A stretch of 64,000 bases of DNA from positions 1,426,001 to 1,490,000 of the forward strand of contig NZ_CANMPQ010000001.1 in assembly GCF_947499695.1 (NCBI RefSeq), read 5' to 3'. Below are positions 44,422 to 52,898 of this stretch, in pieces. Below the pieces are notes generated by a model, which did not search any database, had not been told where the DNA came from, and saw only the letters and a program-made list of their open reading frames with translations. Origin of the DNA: an uncultured Allomuricauda sp. (GTDB lineage Bacteria; Bacteroidota; Bacteroidia; Flavobacteriales; Flavobacteriaceae). The position numbers and the translations under genes are program-made. Positions within the stretch are counted from its first letter, which is position 1, and each line of letters starts with the position of its first letter.

Positions 44422-45504
44422 ATGGAACGTATCATCAAAAATATTGCATTAGTAGTCGGGATTCTTTTTATCGGTGGCAACCTGCATATGAAGGCGCAGA
44501 ACACAACAACTCCCAAAAAGGTTATCTTAATAATCGGTGACGGTATGGGGCTCACACAAATTTCTTCATTATATGAACTGGGAAAACTTGAGCACTCAAA
44601 TTTTGAGCGTTTTCAACACATTGGACTGTTAAAAAACAATGCATCCAGCCATCGTATTACGGATTCGGCTGCAGGGGCTACAGCCTACGCAAGCGGGGTA
44701 AAAACCTATAATGGGGCCATAGGAGTGAATAGCGACTCTGTATCGGTTAAAACCATTGTTGAAATTTTACCCGACCAAAACTGGAATACAGGTCTTATAG
44801 CCACCAGTTCAATTACCCATGCAACTCCGGCATCTTTTTTTTCGCATGTTAAGTTACGGAGTCAACAAGATGAAATCGCCAGTCAAATGCACAGTTCCAA
44901 TATCGACTTTTTCGCCGGAGGAGGAATACGCTTTTTCGAAAATCGACCTGACAAACTCAACTATAGCGATAGTTTGCGCTTAAAAGGGTTTGATATTTCC
45001 TATAGTTTGGATGCACAGAAAATTGATGGAAACAAAAAATTAGGTTTTCTATTAGCCGATGAAGGACTTCCCAAAATATTGGAGCAAAGGGGAAGTTTTT
45101 TAACCGATGCAACTGAAATGGCTATGAAGTATCTTCAAAAAGATGCTAAAAACTTCTTCCTGATGGTTGAAGGTTCGCAAATTGATTGGGGTGGACATGA
45201 AAATGATGCCGAATATATAATTACAGAAATGCTAGATTTTAACCAAACCTTGGGAGCTGTTCTTGATTATGCCGAAAAAGACGGTAACACTTTAGTTTTG
45301 GTTACTGCCGATCATGAAACTGGCGGATTCGCATTGTCTTCCAATCAAGACAATTATAATGAGGTCAAAGGTACCTTTTCAACTGGTGGGCACACAGCGA
45401 CCATGATACCGATATTTGCTTATGGTCCAGGCAGTGAAGAGTTTACCGGTATTTACGAAAATTACAATGTGTTTCATAAAATCATGGGCATCCTAAACTT
45501 GTAA
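44422..45504 (+). CDS. Alkaline phosphatase
   Basis: 360 residues with a signal peptide (to ~25). The alkaline-phosphatase superfamily signature is clear: D40 in LIIGDGMGLTQ, a metal ligand; the nucleophile S82 in ITDSAAGATAYASG; later metal sites in VTADHETGGFAL and TGGHTATMIPIFAYGPG. It should hydrolyse phosphate monoesters in the periplasm and supply phosphate. It is shorter than the Escherichia coli enzyme, as is common in Bacteroidetes. It stands alone, convergent with a hypothetical gene 19 bp away. Regulation by the divergent hybrid kinase is possible but not shown. Confidence 0.92.
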   Translation: MERIIKNIALVVGILFIGGNLHMKAQNTTTPKKVILIIGDGMGLTQISSLYELGKLEHSNFERFQHIGLLKNNASSHRITDSAAGATAYASGVKTYNGAIGVNSDSVSVKTIVEILPDQNWNTGLIATSSITHATPASFFSHVKLRSQQDEIASQMHSSNIDFFAGGGIRFFENRPDKLNYSDSLRLKGFDISYSLDAQKIDGNKKLGFLLADEGLPKILEQRGSFLTDATEMAMKYLQKDAKNFFLMVEGSQIDWGGHENDAEYIITEMLDFNQTLGAVLDYAEKDGNTLVLVTADHETGGFALSSNQDNYNEVKGTFSTGGHTATMIPIFAYGPGSEEFTGIYENYNVFHKIMGILNL

Positions 45505-45523
45505 CTGAAGATTTACCTTTCTA

Positions 45524-46138
45524 TCAATCAGTAGAATTGCTTCCTCTTAGGGAATCAATAATCGCTTGAGTTTGCTTCAGTTCTTGAGTAAGTCTCTCAT
45601 TTTCCTGAATATACTGTGAACGAACTTGTTCCAGTTTTCTTTCAAATTCATCGGCAGGAACATACTCTGGCTTTAGCAAGGTGTTATAAATCAAACTAAA
45701 AAGCGTAAAAACAAAGCTTATTCCAATTGCCGAAATCAGAATAATCAGTAATGTCTTTTCTCTTTTATTTTTTGGGGAGGTACTTTTTAGTAACTGCGTG
45801 TCTTCTTGGGCTTGCTTATTTGATGCCAACTGATTTAACAGGGCATCCCATTTTTCCTCTTCTTTTACGTGCATGTCCTTAAACCCACCAGTATTCAAAA
45901 ATTGTTGGGTTTTTGATGTGGACGCCATCATAAAAATTTCAACGCCGTTACCGCCCATAATATCCAACAAACTAGAGTCATACTCTTGGATTTCCCGAAT
46001 CAGTTTTCCAACAAAATCAAGATTGTAATTTGGACTGAGGAATTCATCGTAAAGGGTTTTTATCTCAAAATAGTCCCTACGTTGCAATGCGTATTTTAAA
46101 AAACGGTCTTTTAATTCTGCCTTGAAAAATTCGCCCAT
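45524..46138 (-). CDS. Single-pass membrane protein with C-terminal coiled coil, unknown function
   Basis: 204 residues without a signal peptide. The first ~125 residues are helical and charged (FFKAELKDRFLKYALQRRDYF). A single membrane helix lies at ~129-152 (LLIILISAIGISFVFTLFSL), and the last ~40 residues look like a coiled coil (FERKLEQVRSQYIQENERLTQELKQTQ). I do not recognise the family. It follows the clpS gene by ~100 bp on the same strand and may or may not share its transcript. A structural or protein-interaction role at the inner membrane is all that can be suggested. Confidence 0.7.
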   Translation of the reverse strand: MGEFFKAELKDRFLKYALQRRDYFEIKTLYDEFLSPNYNLDFVGKLIREIQEYDSSLLDIMGGNGVEIFMMASTSKTQQFLNTGGFKDMHVKEEEKWDALLNQLASNKQAQEDTQLLKSTSPKNKREKTLLIILISAIGISFVFTLFSLIYNTLLKPEYVPADEFERKLEQVRSQYIQENERLTQELKQTQAIIDSLRGSNSTD

Positions 46139-46240
46139 TTTCTTGCTTAGAAAATTAAGTATTTGGTTTGATTGTATTCAATTGCAAAGTTACTTCAATT
46201 GAAGTATGCATTCACATGTTGAAATAGCGAATTTAAGAGG

Positions 46241-46516
46241 TTAGATTATCTCAGCATTAAGTCCTGCATCCAATAACTTAGAACATCTCGGTTTAAGATC
46301 TGAGTATTCCCCGGTCTTAACCGTGCATTTCCCATTATAGTGAACAATTAAAGAGCATTGTTCCGCTTGTTCTGGACTATGGTCGCAAACCTTGACCAAG
46401 GTATTGATAACATGATCGAATGTATTTACATCGTCATTGAACAGAACAATTTCATTCTGTTTTACAACCTCCTCCTCTACTAGTACCTCTTCTGATAATT
46501 TCTCCTGAGCGCCCAT
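46241..46516 (-). CDS. clpS: ATP-dependent Clp protease adaptor
   Basis: 91 residues from the ATG at 46514-46516 (MGAQEKLSEEV); the longer frame to 46564 overlaps prmA and is not conserved-looking. The core has EIVLFNDDVNTFDHVINTL, the NDD-T-F motif of ClpS that binds N-degron residues, and CSLIVHYNGKCTVKTG with the conserved His. ClpS delivers substrates with destabilising N-termini to ClpAP. The C-terminal CSKLLDAGLNAEII matches Bacteroidetes members. It lies 20 bp after prmA in the same direction. Confidence 0.93.
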   Translation of the reverse strand: MGAQEKLSEEVLVEEEVVKQNEIVLFNDDVNTFDHVINTLVKVCDHSPEQAEQCSLIVHYNGKCTVKTGEYSDLKPRCSKLLDAGLNAEII

Positions 46517-46536
46517 GTTAATTGAATAAATCAATT

Positions 46537-47364
46537 CTAATTTACATATTTTGCCGAAACCCAATTGTTCTTTTCCAACTTTTTTGCAAATTTTAGCCGG
46601 TATTCCTCACATTTTGAAGAAATTATATCCAAATCTTGGGTATAAAACCCGCTCAAAAAGATTGCTCCTTCAGAATTTAGACATTTAGTATAGATAGGAA
46701 TGTCATCCAACAAGATATTCCTGTTGATATTGGCAAGTATCACATCATATTTCTTATTGTTTATCAAACTGCTATCACCTTGATAAACCTCGATTTTAGT
46801 GCAATTGTTTCGCTCTACATTCTCTTTGGAATTCAGAAAACACCATTCGTCAATATCAATGGCATCCAATGCTTCTGCTCCCCTCATTTCCGCTAAAATT
46901 GCCAAAACTCCAGTGCCACAGCCCATATCAAGCACTGATTTGCCTTCGAAATCAGCATTGAGAATGTGTTCCAACATCATATGCGTAGTTTCATGATGAC
47001 CGGTACCAAAACTCATTTTAGGTTCTATTACAATGTCATATGCAACATTGATGGGATCATGGAAAGGTGCACGCACCACACATTGGTCTCCAACAGTAAT
47101 GGGATGGAAATTCTTTTCCCATTCTGCATTCCAATTCTGTTGTTCAATTTCCTTGACAGTCCAACCAACTTCTATATCCTGATCTTGAAGGACATAAAGA
47201 TTCTTCAAAGCGTTCTCCTTCCACTCAGATTTTAGCACATAGGCCAATAAACCTGTATCTGTTTCAACAAAACTTTCAAAACCAGCCTCACCAAGCTCGG
47301 CAATCAAAATATCAGTCGTGGGTTGTAAAGGAGAAATAGTGAACGTATACTCAAGATATATCAC
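46537..47364 (-). CDS. prmA: Ribosomal protein L11 methyltransferase
   Basis: 275 residues. The SAM-binding motif is VLDMGCGTGVLAIL; the family-specific SFGTGHHETTHMMLEHIL lies just before it, and DVILANINRNILLDDIP follows. The N-terminal ~100 residues form the L11-binding domain (LYVLQDQDIEVGWTVKEIE). It trimethylates ribosomal protein L11. It is flanked by tpiA 11 bp upstream and clpS downstream, a common Bacteroidetes order. Confidence 0.95.
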   Translation of the reverse strand: MIYLEYTFTISPLQPTTDILIAELGEAGFESFVETDTGLLAYVLKSEWKENALKNLYVLQDQDIEVGWTVKEIEQQNWNAEWEKNFHPITVGDQCVVRAPFHDPINVAYDIVIEPKMSFGTGHHETTHMMLEHILNADFEGKSVLDMGCGTGVLAILAEMRGAEALDAIDIDEWCFLNSKENVERNNCTKIEVYQGDSSLINNKKYDVILANINRNILLDDIPIYTKCLNSEGAIFLSGFYTQDLDIISSKCEEYRLKFAKKLEKNNWVSAKYVN

Positions 47365-47375
47365 ATTTATAACTT

Positions 47376-48125
47376 TTAAATGGCTTTGATGATGGCTATA
47401 AAATCATCAGCCATTAAGGAAGCTCCTCCTATAAGACCTCCGTCTACATCAGGCTTGGAGAAAATATCCGAAGCATTGCCTGGCTTCACACTTCCACCAT
47501 ATAAAATAGAAACATTCTCAGCTACGACACCGTTATACGCTTCGGCAATAGTTTTTCTAATAAAAGCATGCATTTCTTGAGCCTGTTCAGGACTAGCAGT
47601 TTCTCCAGTACCAATGGCCCAAACAGGTTCGTAGGCCAAAACAATCTTATTCCATGCTGAAGCATCCAAATCGAAAAGGGCATTTTTCAGTTGGTTTTCA
47701 ACCACATTGAAATGGTTTCCTGATTTTCTATCTTCCAATTCCTCCCCAAAGCAGAAAATAACAGTCATTTCTTTGTCCAAAGCAGTTTTTACTTTCTTAG
47801 AAAGTAGGTCATCAGCTTCTCCGAAAATTGAACGTCGCTCAGAGTGCCCAAGGATAACCGTGTCTACATGGATATTCAATAACATATCTGCAGAAATTTC
47901 ACCGGTATAAGCTCCATTTTCCGCGAAGTGCATGTTTTGGGCCGCCACTTTAATTGTGGATGACTGCAAACTCCTTTGTGCTTGAGCCAAATTAACGAAG
48001 GTGGGTGCCACAACTACCTCAGCATGGGTGTCAGGAAGCTTTGCAGAAAGCTCAGATAAAAGCGCCTCTGTTTCTTCAAGATTCTTGTTCATTTTCCAGT
48101 TTCCTGCAACTATTTGGGTTCTCAT
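47376..48125 (-). CDS. tpiA: Triosephosphate isomerase
   Basis: 249 residues, the usual length. All key motifs are present: AGNWKMNKN with the substrate-binding Lys, VILGHSERR with the catalytic His, LAYEPVWAIGTGETA with the catalytic Glu, and LYGGSVKPGN plus GGLIGGASL for the phosphate. It interconverts dihydroxyacetone phosphate and glyceraldehyde-3-phosphate, so it also takes up the product of GlpD encoded elsewhere in this window. It follows the BT_3928-type gene by 26 bp. Confidence 0.98.
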   Translation of the reverse strand: MRTQIVAGNWKMNKNLEETEALLSELSAKLPDTHAEVVVAPTFVNLAQAQRSLQSSTIKVAAQNMHFAENGAYTGEISADMLLNIHVDTVILGHSERRSIFGEADDLLSKKVKTALDKEMTVIFCFGEELEDRKSGNHFNVVENQLKNALFDLDASAWNKIVLAYEPVWAIGTGETASPEQAQEMHAFIRKTIAEAYNGVVAENVSILYGGSVKPGNASDIFSKPDVDGGLIGGASLMADDFIAIIKAI

Positions 48126-48151
48126 GATTTTGGTTTCTTAGTTATTTATGT

Positions 48152-49249
48152 TTAAAATTTCAATTCGTCAAGGTCGTTAAAATGGACTTTCTGTAAAATA
48201 GTACCCCTTTCTAAGACCAGTACCGCTGGGTTCGAACGCACTATGGTCTTCAGGGTAGTTTCATCTGTAAAGTAAAAATCAAAGTCCAGACCATATTCTT
48301 TTCTAATTTTGTTGGCCATTTCATTGCTTGAAGCTGACATGCCAATAACTTTATATCCTTTGTTTTTGGCTTTGGAAGTTACCGAAGCAACTTCTGAAAA
48401 CACATCGTAATTGCTCTTCGCTAAGTCGTATGCAATCACCATGACCAATTTATTTTCTTCCAACAGAAAAGAAGCCATGTCCTCACCATTTTTTTCAATG
48501 GTAAAATCATGAATTGGTGGTTCGTATGCTTTTTGAATTTCTGTGGTTTCTACCCCAATAAACTCACCCTCAACCGAAGGATAATCTCCATGGGTAACTA
48601 CAATTTTTTCTTCGCCGTTCACATCGAATTTCCAGGCATATTCGCTTATGGATTTAGGTGCATTTTCAGGAACACTCATCCCTTCCTGAATATTCGCCCC
48701 AATTTTGTATGGTCTAAAGTCTACCGAAGGTAGATGCTTAAGCACATGGTTGGCAAATAAAGCACAGGCCAATAGAGATACTCCGGTAACAATCCAATTG
48801 GTTTTTGCATTGAACAATGGAGTGATATACTTTTTCCCAAAAACCAGTACAAGAATCAACGCCAATAAGATTATATCCTTTGTAAAGGATTCCCAAGGTG
48901 TAAGTTTTATCGCATCTCCAAAACATCCACAATCTGTTACTTTGTTGAAATAGGCTGAGTAAAAGGTCAGGAACGTAAAAAAGATAATCATTAACAACAG
49001 ACTCCAAAGAGTGAATTTGGGCTTGAACCCGATTAGCAACAACACCCCTAAAATCACCTCAACGATGACCACAAAAATGGAAGTGGCCAAAGCCAAAGGC
49101 ATTAAAAACGGTAGATCCAATACTCCTGGGCTGAAATATTCTTCCAATTTAAACGAAAATCCAACGGGGTCATTCAGTTTTATAAGTCCGCTTATGATAA
49201 ATAAAACCCCAACAAAAATCCTAGAAATCCAAACCAAATATTTCATCAT
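48152..49249 (-). CDS. BT_3928-type membrane protein (DoxX-like helices plus thioredoxin-like domain)
   Basis: 365 residues. Four N-terminal membrane helices form a DoxX/MauE-like domain (VGVLFIISGLIKLNDPVGFS, VIVEVILGVLLLIGF, CGCFGDAIKLTPWESFTKDI with a Cys pair); a fifth helix follows near residue 155. The C-terminal ~200 residues look like a thioredoxin/peroxiredoxin-type fold (MVIAYDLAKSNYDVFSEV, YKVIGMSASSNEMANKIR, VLVLERGTILQKVHF) but without a CxxC motif. The family is conserved in Bacteroidetes and its role is unknown; a redox function is likely. Its start overlaps the stop of the DUF1599 gene by 4 bp (ATGA). Confidence 0.85.
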   Translation of the reverse strand: MMKYLVWISRIFVGVLFIISGLIKLNDPVGFSFKLEEYFSPGVLDLPFLMPLALATSIFVVIVEVILGVLLLIGFKPKFTLWSLLLMIIFFTFLTFYSAYFNKVTDCGCFGDAIKLTPWESFTKDIILLALILVLVFGKKYITPLFNAKTNWIVTGVSLLACALFANHVLKHLPSVDFRPYKIGANIQEGMSVPENAPKSISEYAWKFDVNGEEKIVVTHGDYPSVEGEFIGVETTEIQKAYEPPIHDFTIEKNGEDMASFLLEENKLVMVIAYDLAKSNYDVFSEVASVTSKAKNKGYKVIGMSASSNEMANKIRKEYGLDFDFYFTDETTLKTIVRSNPAVLVLERGTILQKVHFNDLDELKF

Positions 49250-49785
49250 TCCTCATTTAAATGAATCAAAGCAAAAACCGCATAATTTACCATGTCCTGA
49301 TAATTGGCATCAATGCCTTCACTTACCAAAGTGGCTCCTTGGTTATCTTCAATCTGTTTTACCCGCAATAGTTTTTGAAGAATCAAATCGGTCAAAGAGC
49401 TTACCCGCATATCGCGCCACGCCTCTCCATAGTCATGATTCTTATTTTCCATGAGTTCTTTGGTAATGGAAACTTCTTTGTCATATAAAGCCACAGCTTC
49501 TTTTGCGGAAAGATCTGGCTGTTCTACCACACCTTTTTTCAATTGGATCAATGCCATTATGGAATAGTTGATGATTCCAATGAACTCAGATCGCTCTCCT
49601 TCGTCCACCTTACGTACTTCATTTTCTTGCAAACTTCGAATGCGTTGGGCCTTGATAAAAATCTGATCGGTCAGTGAAGGGAGTCGTAGTATCCGCCAAG
49701 CGGTGCCATAGTCTTTTGCCTTCTTTTGAAATAGTTCCCGGCAGGTGTTGATCACCGCATCATATTGTTGGGAGGTGTGCTGCAT
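49246..49785 (-). CDS. DUF1599-family protein
   Basis: 179 residues made of two similar halves, each with a KAKDYGTAWRILRLPSLTDQI or KNHDYGEAWRDMRVSSLTDLI segment followed by an NYSIMALIQL or NYAVFALIHL helix. This internal duplication is typical of DUF1599, a family related to nucleotide pyrophosphatase-like all-alpha folds. The real function is not known. It is the first gene of the minus-strand block DUF1599, BT_3928-type, tpiA, prmA, clpS, and is divergent from folP with a gap of ~93 bp. Confidence 0.85.
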   Translation of the reverse strand: MQHTSQQYDAVINTCRELFQKKAKDYGTAWRILRLPSLTDQIFIKAQRIRSLQENEVRKVDEGERSEFIGIINYSIMALIQLKKGVVEQPDLSAKEAVALYDKEVSITKELMENKNHDYGEAWRDMRVSSLTDLILQKLLRVKQIEDNQGATLVSEGIDANYQDMVNYAVFALIHLNEE

Positions 49786-49878
49786 GTATTCTGGCTAATT
49801 TGCGTAAATTTCGTCCAAACTATGGTGCCCTAAACACCGTGCCAAAGATAATGAAACGCATCAAAGCAAATATTCTTT

Positions 49879-50712
49879 ATGACCATAAACTGTAAAGGAA
49901 CCCTTATTGATCTTACCGCACCCAAAGTAATGGGTATTTTAAACCTTACACCCGACTCTTTTTATGACGGTGGAAAGTATAAGAACGAGCAAAACATTCT
50001 TCAGCAAATAGAAAAAATGCTTTCAGAAGGGGCCACCTTTATTGATATGGGCGCTTACAGTTCAAGGCCAGGAGCGGAACATGTCCCAGAAGAGGAGGAG
50101 CTGAAACGTTTACTTCCCATAGTTGAGTTGATTCTCAAGAATTTTCCAGACACATTGGTTTCCATTGATACATTTCGAAGCAAAGTAGCCTCGGAGTGTT
50201 TACAACGGGGAGCTGCAATGATCAATGATATTTCCGCTGGAAATTTGGATGCAGAGATGTTCTCCACGGTATCCAAATATCAAGTTCCTTATATTATGAT
50301 GCATTTGAAAGGGACACCTCAGTCCATGCAAAAAAAAGCCATTTATGCTGATTTGATCAAGGACCTCCGATCTTATTTTTCCAAGAAAATTGACCAAGCT
50401 ACCCAACTTAAAATCAATGATGTGATCATAGACCCTGGCTTTGGTTTTGCGAAGACAACGGAGCAGAATTATACCTTGTTGAATCATCTTGATCTTTTTA
50501 AAACTTTTGAAGTTCCACTATTAATTGGGCTAAGCCGAAAATCGATGATTTATAAGATTCTAGAATCATCAGCAATCGAAGCTTTGAACGGCACAACGGC
50601 CTTGCATTCCATTGCCTTATTGAAAGGTGCCAATATTTTAAGGGTACATGACGTTAAAGAAGCAGGAGAGTGTGTAATGCTCATTGAAGCATTGAAAGCC
50701 AACACCCTCTAA
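49879..50712 (+). CDS. folP: Dihydropteroate synthase
   Basis: 277 residues. The family motifs are present in order: MGILNLTPDSFYDGGKY, TFIDMGAYSSRPGAE, VSIDTFRSKVA, MINDISAGN, YIMMHLKGTP, VIIDPGFGFAKT, LLIGLSRKSMIYK and LRVHDVKEA. It joins p-aminobenzoate to dihydropterin pyrophosphate in folate synthesis and is the target of sulfonamides. It is followed by the diadenylate cyclase gene after 44 bp, a pairing often seen in Bacteroidetes. Confidence 0.97.
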   Translation: MTINCKGTLIDLTAPKVMGILNLTPDSFYDGGKYKNEQNILQQIEKMLSEGATFIDMGAYSSRPGAEHVPEEEELKRLLPIVELILKNFPDTLVSIDTFRSKVASECLQRGAAMINDISAGNLDAEMFSTVSKYQVPYIMMHLKGTPQSMQKKAIYADLIKDLRSYFSKKIDQATQLKINDVIIDPGFGFAKTTEQNYTLLNHLDLFKTFEVPLLIGLSRKSMIYKILESSAIEALNGTTALHSIALLKGANILRVHDVKEAGECVMLIEALKANTL

Positions 50713-50756
50713 TTTTTGGTTCTTCTATTTTTGCTAATTTTACAAAAACACTGCGG

Positions 50757-51542
50757 TTGGATTTTCTGAATTTTCTTGAATTTAAAATCACTGATGTCAT
50801 TGACATTGTCCTTGTGGCCGCATTACTCTACTATATTTATAAACTGGTAAAGGGCACAGTTGCTATCAATATTTTTATCGGAATTGTAATTGTCTGGGCA
50901 CTTTGGAAATTGACGGAGTTAATACAGATGAAAATGATAAGCAGTATGGTCGGAGGTTTTATGAACATCGGATTGATTGCATTGATCATCGTATTTCAAC
51001 AAGAAATTCGAAAGTTTCTTTTGATGATAGGTTCCACAAACTTTGCCTCTAAACGAAGTTTCATCCGACATTTTAAATTTTTAAGGCAAGAGGCCTTGCC
51101 CGGCGACACTAATGTTGAGGCTGTTGTAGCAGCCTGTGAAAAAATGAGCTCTACAAAGACTGGGGCCATTATTGTCATAGAGCGCACCAATTCCCTCGAC
51201 TTTGTTAAGATAACTGGAGATAGCATGAATATTGAGATTACTCAACCCATTTTGGAAAGCATCTTTTTCAAAAATAGCCCCTTACATGATGGAGCAGCGA
51301 TTATTCAAGATAATTATATAACCGCTACCCGAGTTATTTTACCCGTTTCCAATGATCGAAATATTCCCTTACGTTTTGGATTGCGTCACCGTGCTGCCGT
51401 GGGGATTACCGAAAAAACTGATGCAATTTGTTTGGTGGTCAGTGAGGAGACAGGGTCTATTTCCTATATTAAGGATGGAGAATTTGCACCATTCAAAGGT
51501 CTGGAGGAGTTAACCCAATTTTTGAGAAAAGATTTGGAGTAA
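50757..51542 (+). CDS. cdaA: Diadenylate cyclase (c-di-AMP synthase)
   Basis: 261 residues; the start is a TTG at 50757, as no ATG is available before the first membrane helix. Three N-terminal membrane helices (VLVAALLYYIYKLV, IFIGIVIVWALWKL, GLIALIIVFQQEI) precede the DAC domain with the catalytic motifs LHDGAAII (near 178) and GLRHRAAVGI (near 209). It condenses two ATP into cyclic di-AMP, which controls osmolyte and cell-wall balance. Likely in one transcript with folP and with the DUF3667 gene 2 bp downstream. Confidence 0.95.
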   Translation: MDFLNFLEFKITDVIDIVLVAALLYYIYKLVKGTVAINIFIGIVIVWALWKLTELIQMKMISSMVGGFMNIGLIALIIVFQQEIRKFLLMIGSTNFASKRSFIRHFKFLRQEALPGDTNVEAVVAACEKMSSTKTGAIIVIERTNSLDFVKITGDSMNIEITQPILESIFFKNSPLHDGAAIIQDNYITATRVILPVSNDRNIPLRFGLRHRAAVGITEKTDAICLVVSEETGSISYIKDGEFAPFKGLEELTQFLRKDLE

Positions 51543-51544
51543 GA

Positions 51545-52309
51545 ATGAACTGTAAAAACTGCGAAGCTAACCTAAGATCCGATTTCGGTTATTGTCCCTC
51601 ATGTGGAGGCAAGGTAATACGCAATCGTTTGACGCTTAAAAATGTATTTCAAGACGTCAGCTTTCAGATTTTCAATTTAGATAATACCTTCTTAAAAACT
51701 TTTCGGCATTTATTTTCCCAGCCGGCCGAAGTGGTAAACAGTTATATTGCGGGAACACGCAAAAGATACATGAATCCAATAAGCTATTTCGCAATAGCTG
51801 TCACCTTGTCTGGAATCATGTTTTTTGTTCTCAGGAACCTCTACCAATTAAACCTTACCGACAGCAGCTTTACGGACAAGCAACCGACCAATATGGAATT
51901 TGTTTTCGATTATCAAGGGTTGCTGTCCTATTTAATAATGCCGATTTATGCGTTAATAACTTGGCTTTTATTTATAGATCAGAAAAAACTCAATTATACC
52001 GAACACCTTGTTACAAATGCATATATCACCGGGCAAACCTCATTTGTTCAAGTGCTGGTTTGTATTCCTCTTTTCGGTTTGTTCGATATAAAGTATGATA
52101 TCTTCAATTGGGCATATTTATTGGTCATTGTAATTTACCAATTCTATGTTTTACAAAAGATTCACGAAACCAAATTTCTTAGCACATTTTTCCGAGGTCT
52201 GGCTTATCTTTTTTTCTTGGTTATTGTAATGGTGGCCATGGGAGCATTGATTGTTACCTTGATGCTGGTAACCGGCCAAATGACCCTTGAAGATTTTAGA
52301 CCTAAATAA
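51545..52309 (+). CDS. DUF3667-type membrane protein with N-terminal zinc ribbon
   Basis: 254 residues. The N-terminus has a four-cysteine zinc ribbon (CKNC and CPSCGGK), followed by FLKTFRHLFSQPAEVVNSYIAG and RKRYMNPISYFAIAVT, which define DUF3667. Four to five membrane helices make up the rest (LLSYLIMPIYALITWLLF, YLFFLVIVMVAMGALIV). Function unknown. It is directly downstream of cdaA (2 bp), so it is probably co-expressed. Confidence 0.85.
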   Translation: MNCKNCEANLRSDFGYCPSCGGKVIRNRLTLKNVFQDVSFQIFNLDNTFLKTFRHLFSQPAEVVNSYIAGTRKRYMNPISYFAIAVTLSGIMFFVLRNLYQLNLTDSSFTDKQPTNMEFVFDYQGLLSYLIMPIYALITWLLFIDQKKLNYTEHLVTNAYITGQTSFVQVLVCIPLFGLFDIKYDIFNWAYLLVIVIYQFYVLQKIHETKFLSTFFRGLAYLFFLVIVMVAMGALIVTLMLVTGQMTLEDFRPK

Positions 52310-52427
52310 CAATTTCTAGGTCTTCCAGCTCGGTTCGAATTGGAATGTTTTTCATCTTCCAAAGAAAATCATAATTAACATTTTTTTGCTTTCAACATTC
52401 AATACATTTGGTTTAAAACAACAAACC

Positions 52428-52880
52428 ATGATAAAATCCGCCATCCTATTTCTGTGCTTTGGATTTTCTGTAATATTCCATGCCAATTCCCAATCCTTAA
52501 AAGATTCCACGGATATTAAGCAAGTGGCATTGGATTATATAGAATCCCAACATAATCTGAAACCAGATCAATTTGAGCGGGCCGCCCACCCGAGAATGGT
52601 AAAAAGAACGTTCTGGACAAACAAGACAACTCAAAAAGAGTATTTAAGGGAAACTTTTACCGATGCAATGGTTTTGCTGGCCGAAACCTATAATATGAAA
52701 GGTGATAAATTCCCGGAACGTCCAAAGAAAGATGTGGTCATACTTGACATTTACGACAAAACTGCTTCAGTAAAATTGATTGCTGATGACTGGATTGACT
52801 ACATGCATATTGTCAAATTAAATGGGAAATGGCAAATTGTAAATGTACTATGGCAGTTTAACGATTCTAGCGTCCACTAA
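52428..52880 (+). CDS. Secreted NTF2-like / putative lumazine-binding protein
   Basis: 150 residues from the ATG at 52428 (MIKSAILFLCF), which gives a clean signal peptide ending near HANSQS; the longer frame begins with a TTG at 52386 and is less likely. The mature part starts with a helix ALDYIESQHNLKPDQFERA and ends with VKLNGKWQIVNVLWQF, the pattern of small NTF2-like proteins annotated as putative lumazine-binding. The ligand is uncertain. It stands alone, convergent with an ABC-transporter gene. Confidence 0.8.
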   Translation: MIKSAILFLCFGFSVIFHANSQSLKDSTDIKQVALDYIESQHNLKPDQFERAAHPRMVKRTFWTNKTTQKEYLRETFTDAMVLLAETYNMKGDKFPERPKKDVVILDIYDKTASVKLIADDWIDYMHIVKLNGKWQIVNVLWQFNDSSVH

Positions 52881-52898
52881 ATCAATGCAAATCAATAT

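Noticed and set aside
44313..44540. Plus-strand 75-codon frame ahead of alkaline phosphatase
   Set aside because: It runs into the phosphatase gene in another frame, lacks a recognisable start context, and its residues do not look like a folded protein.
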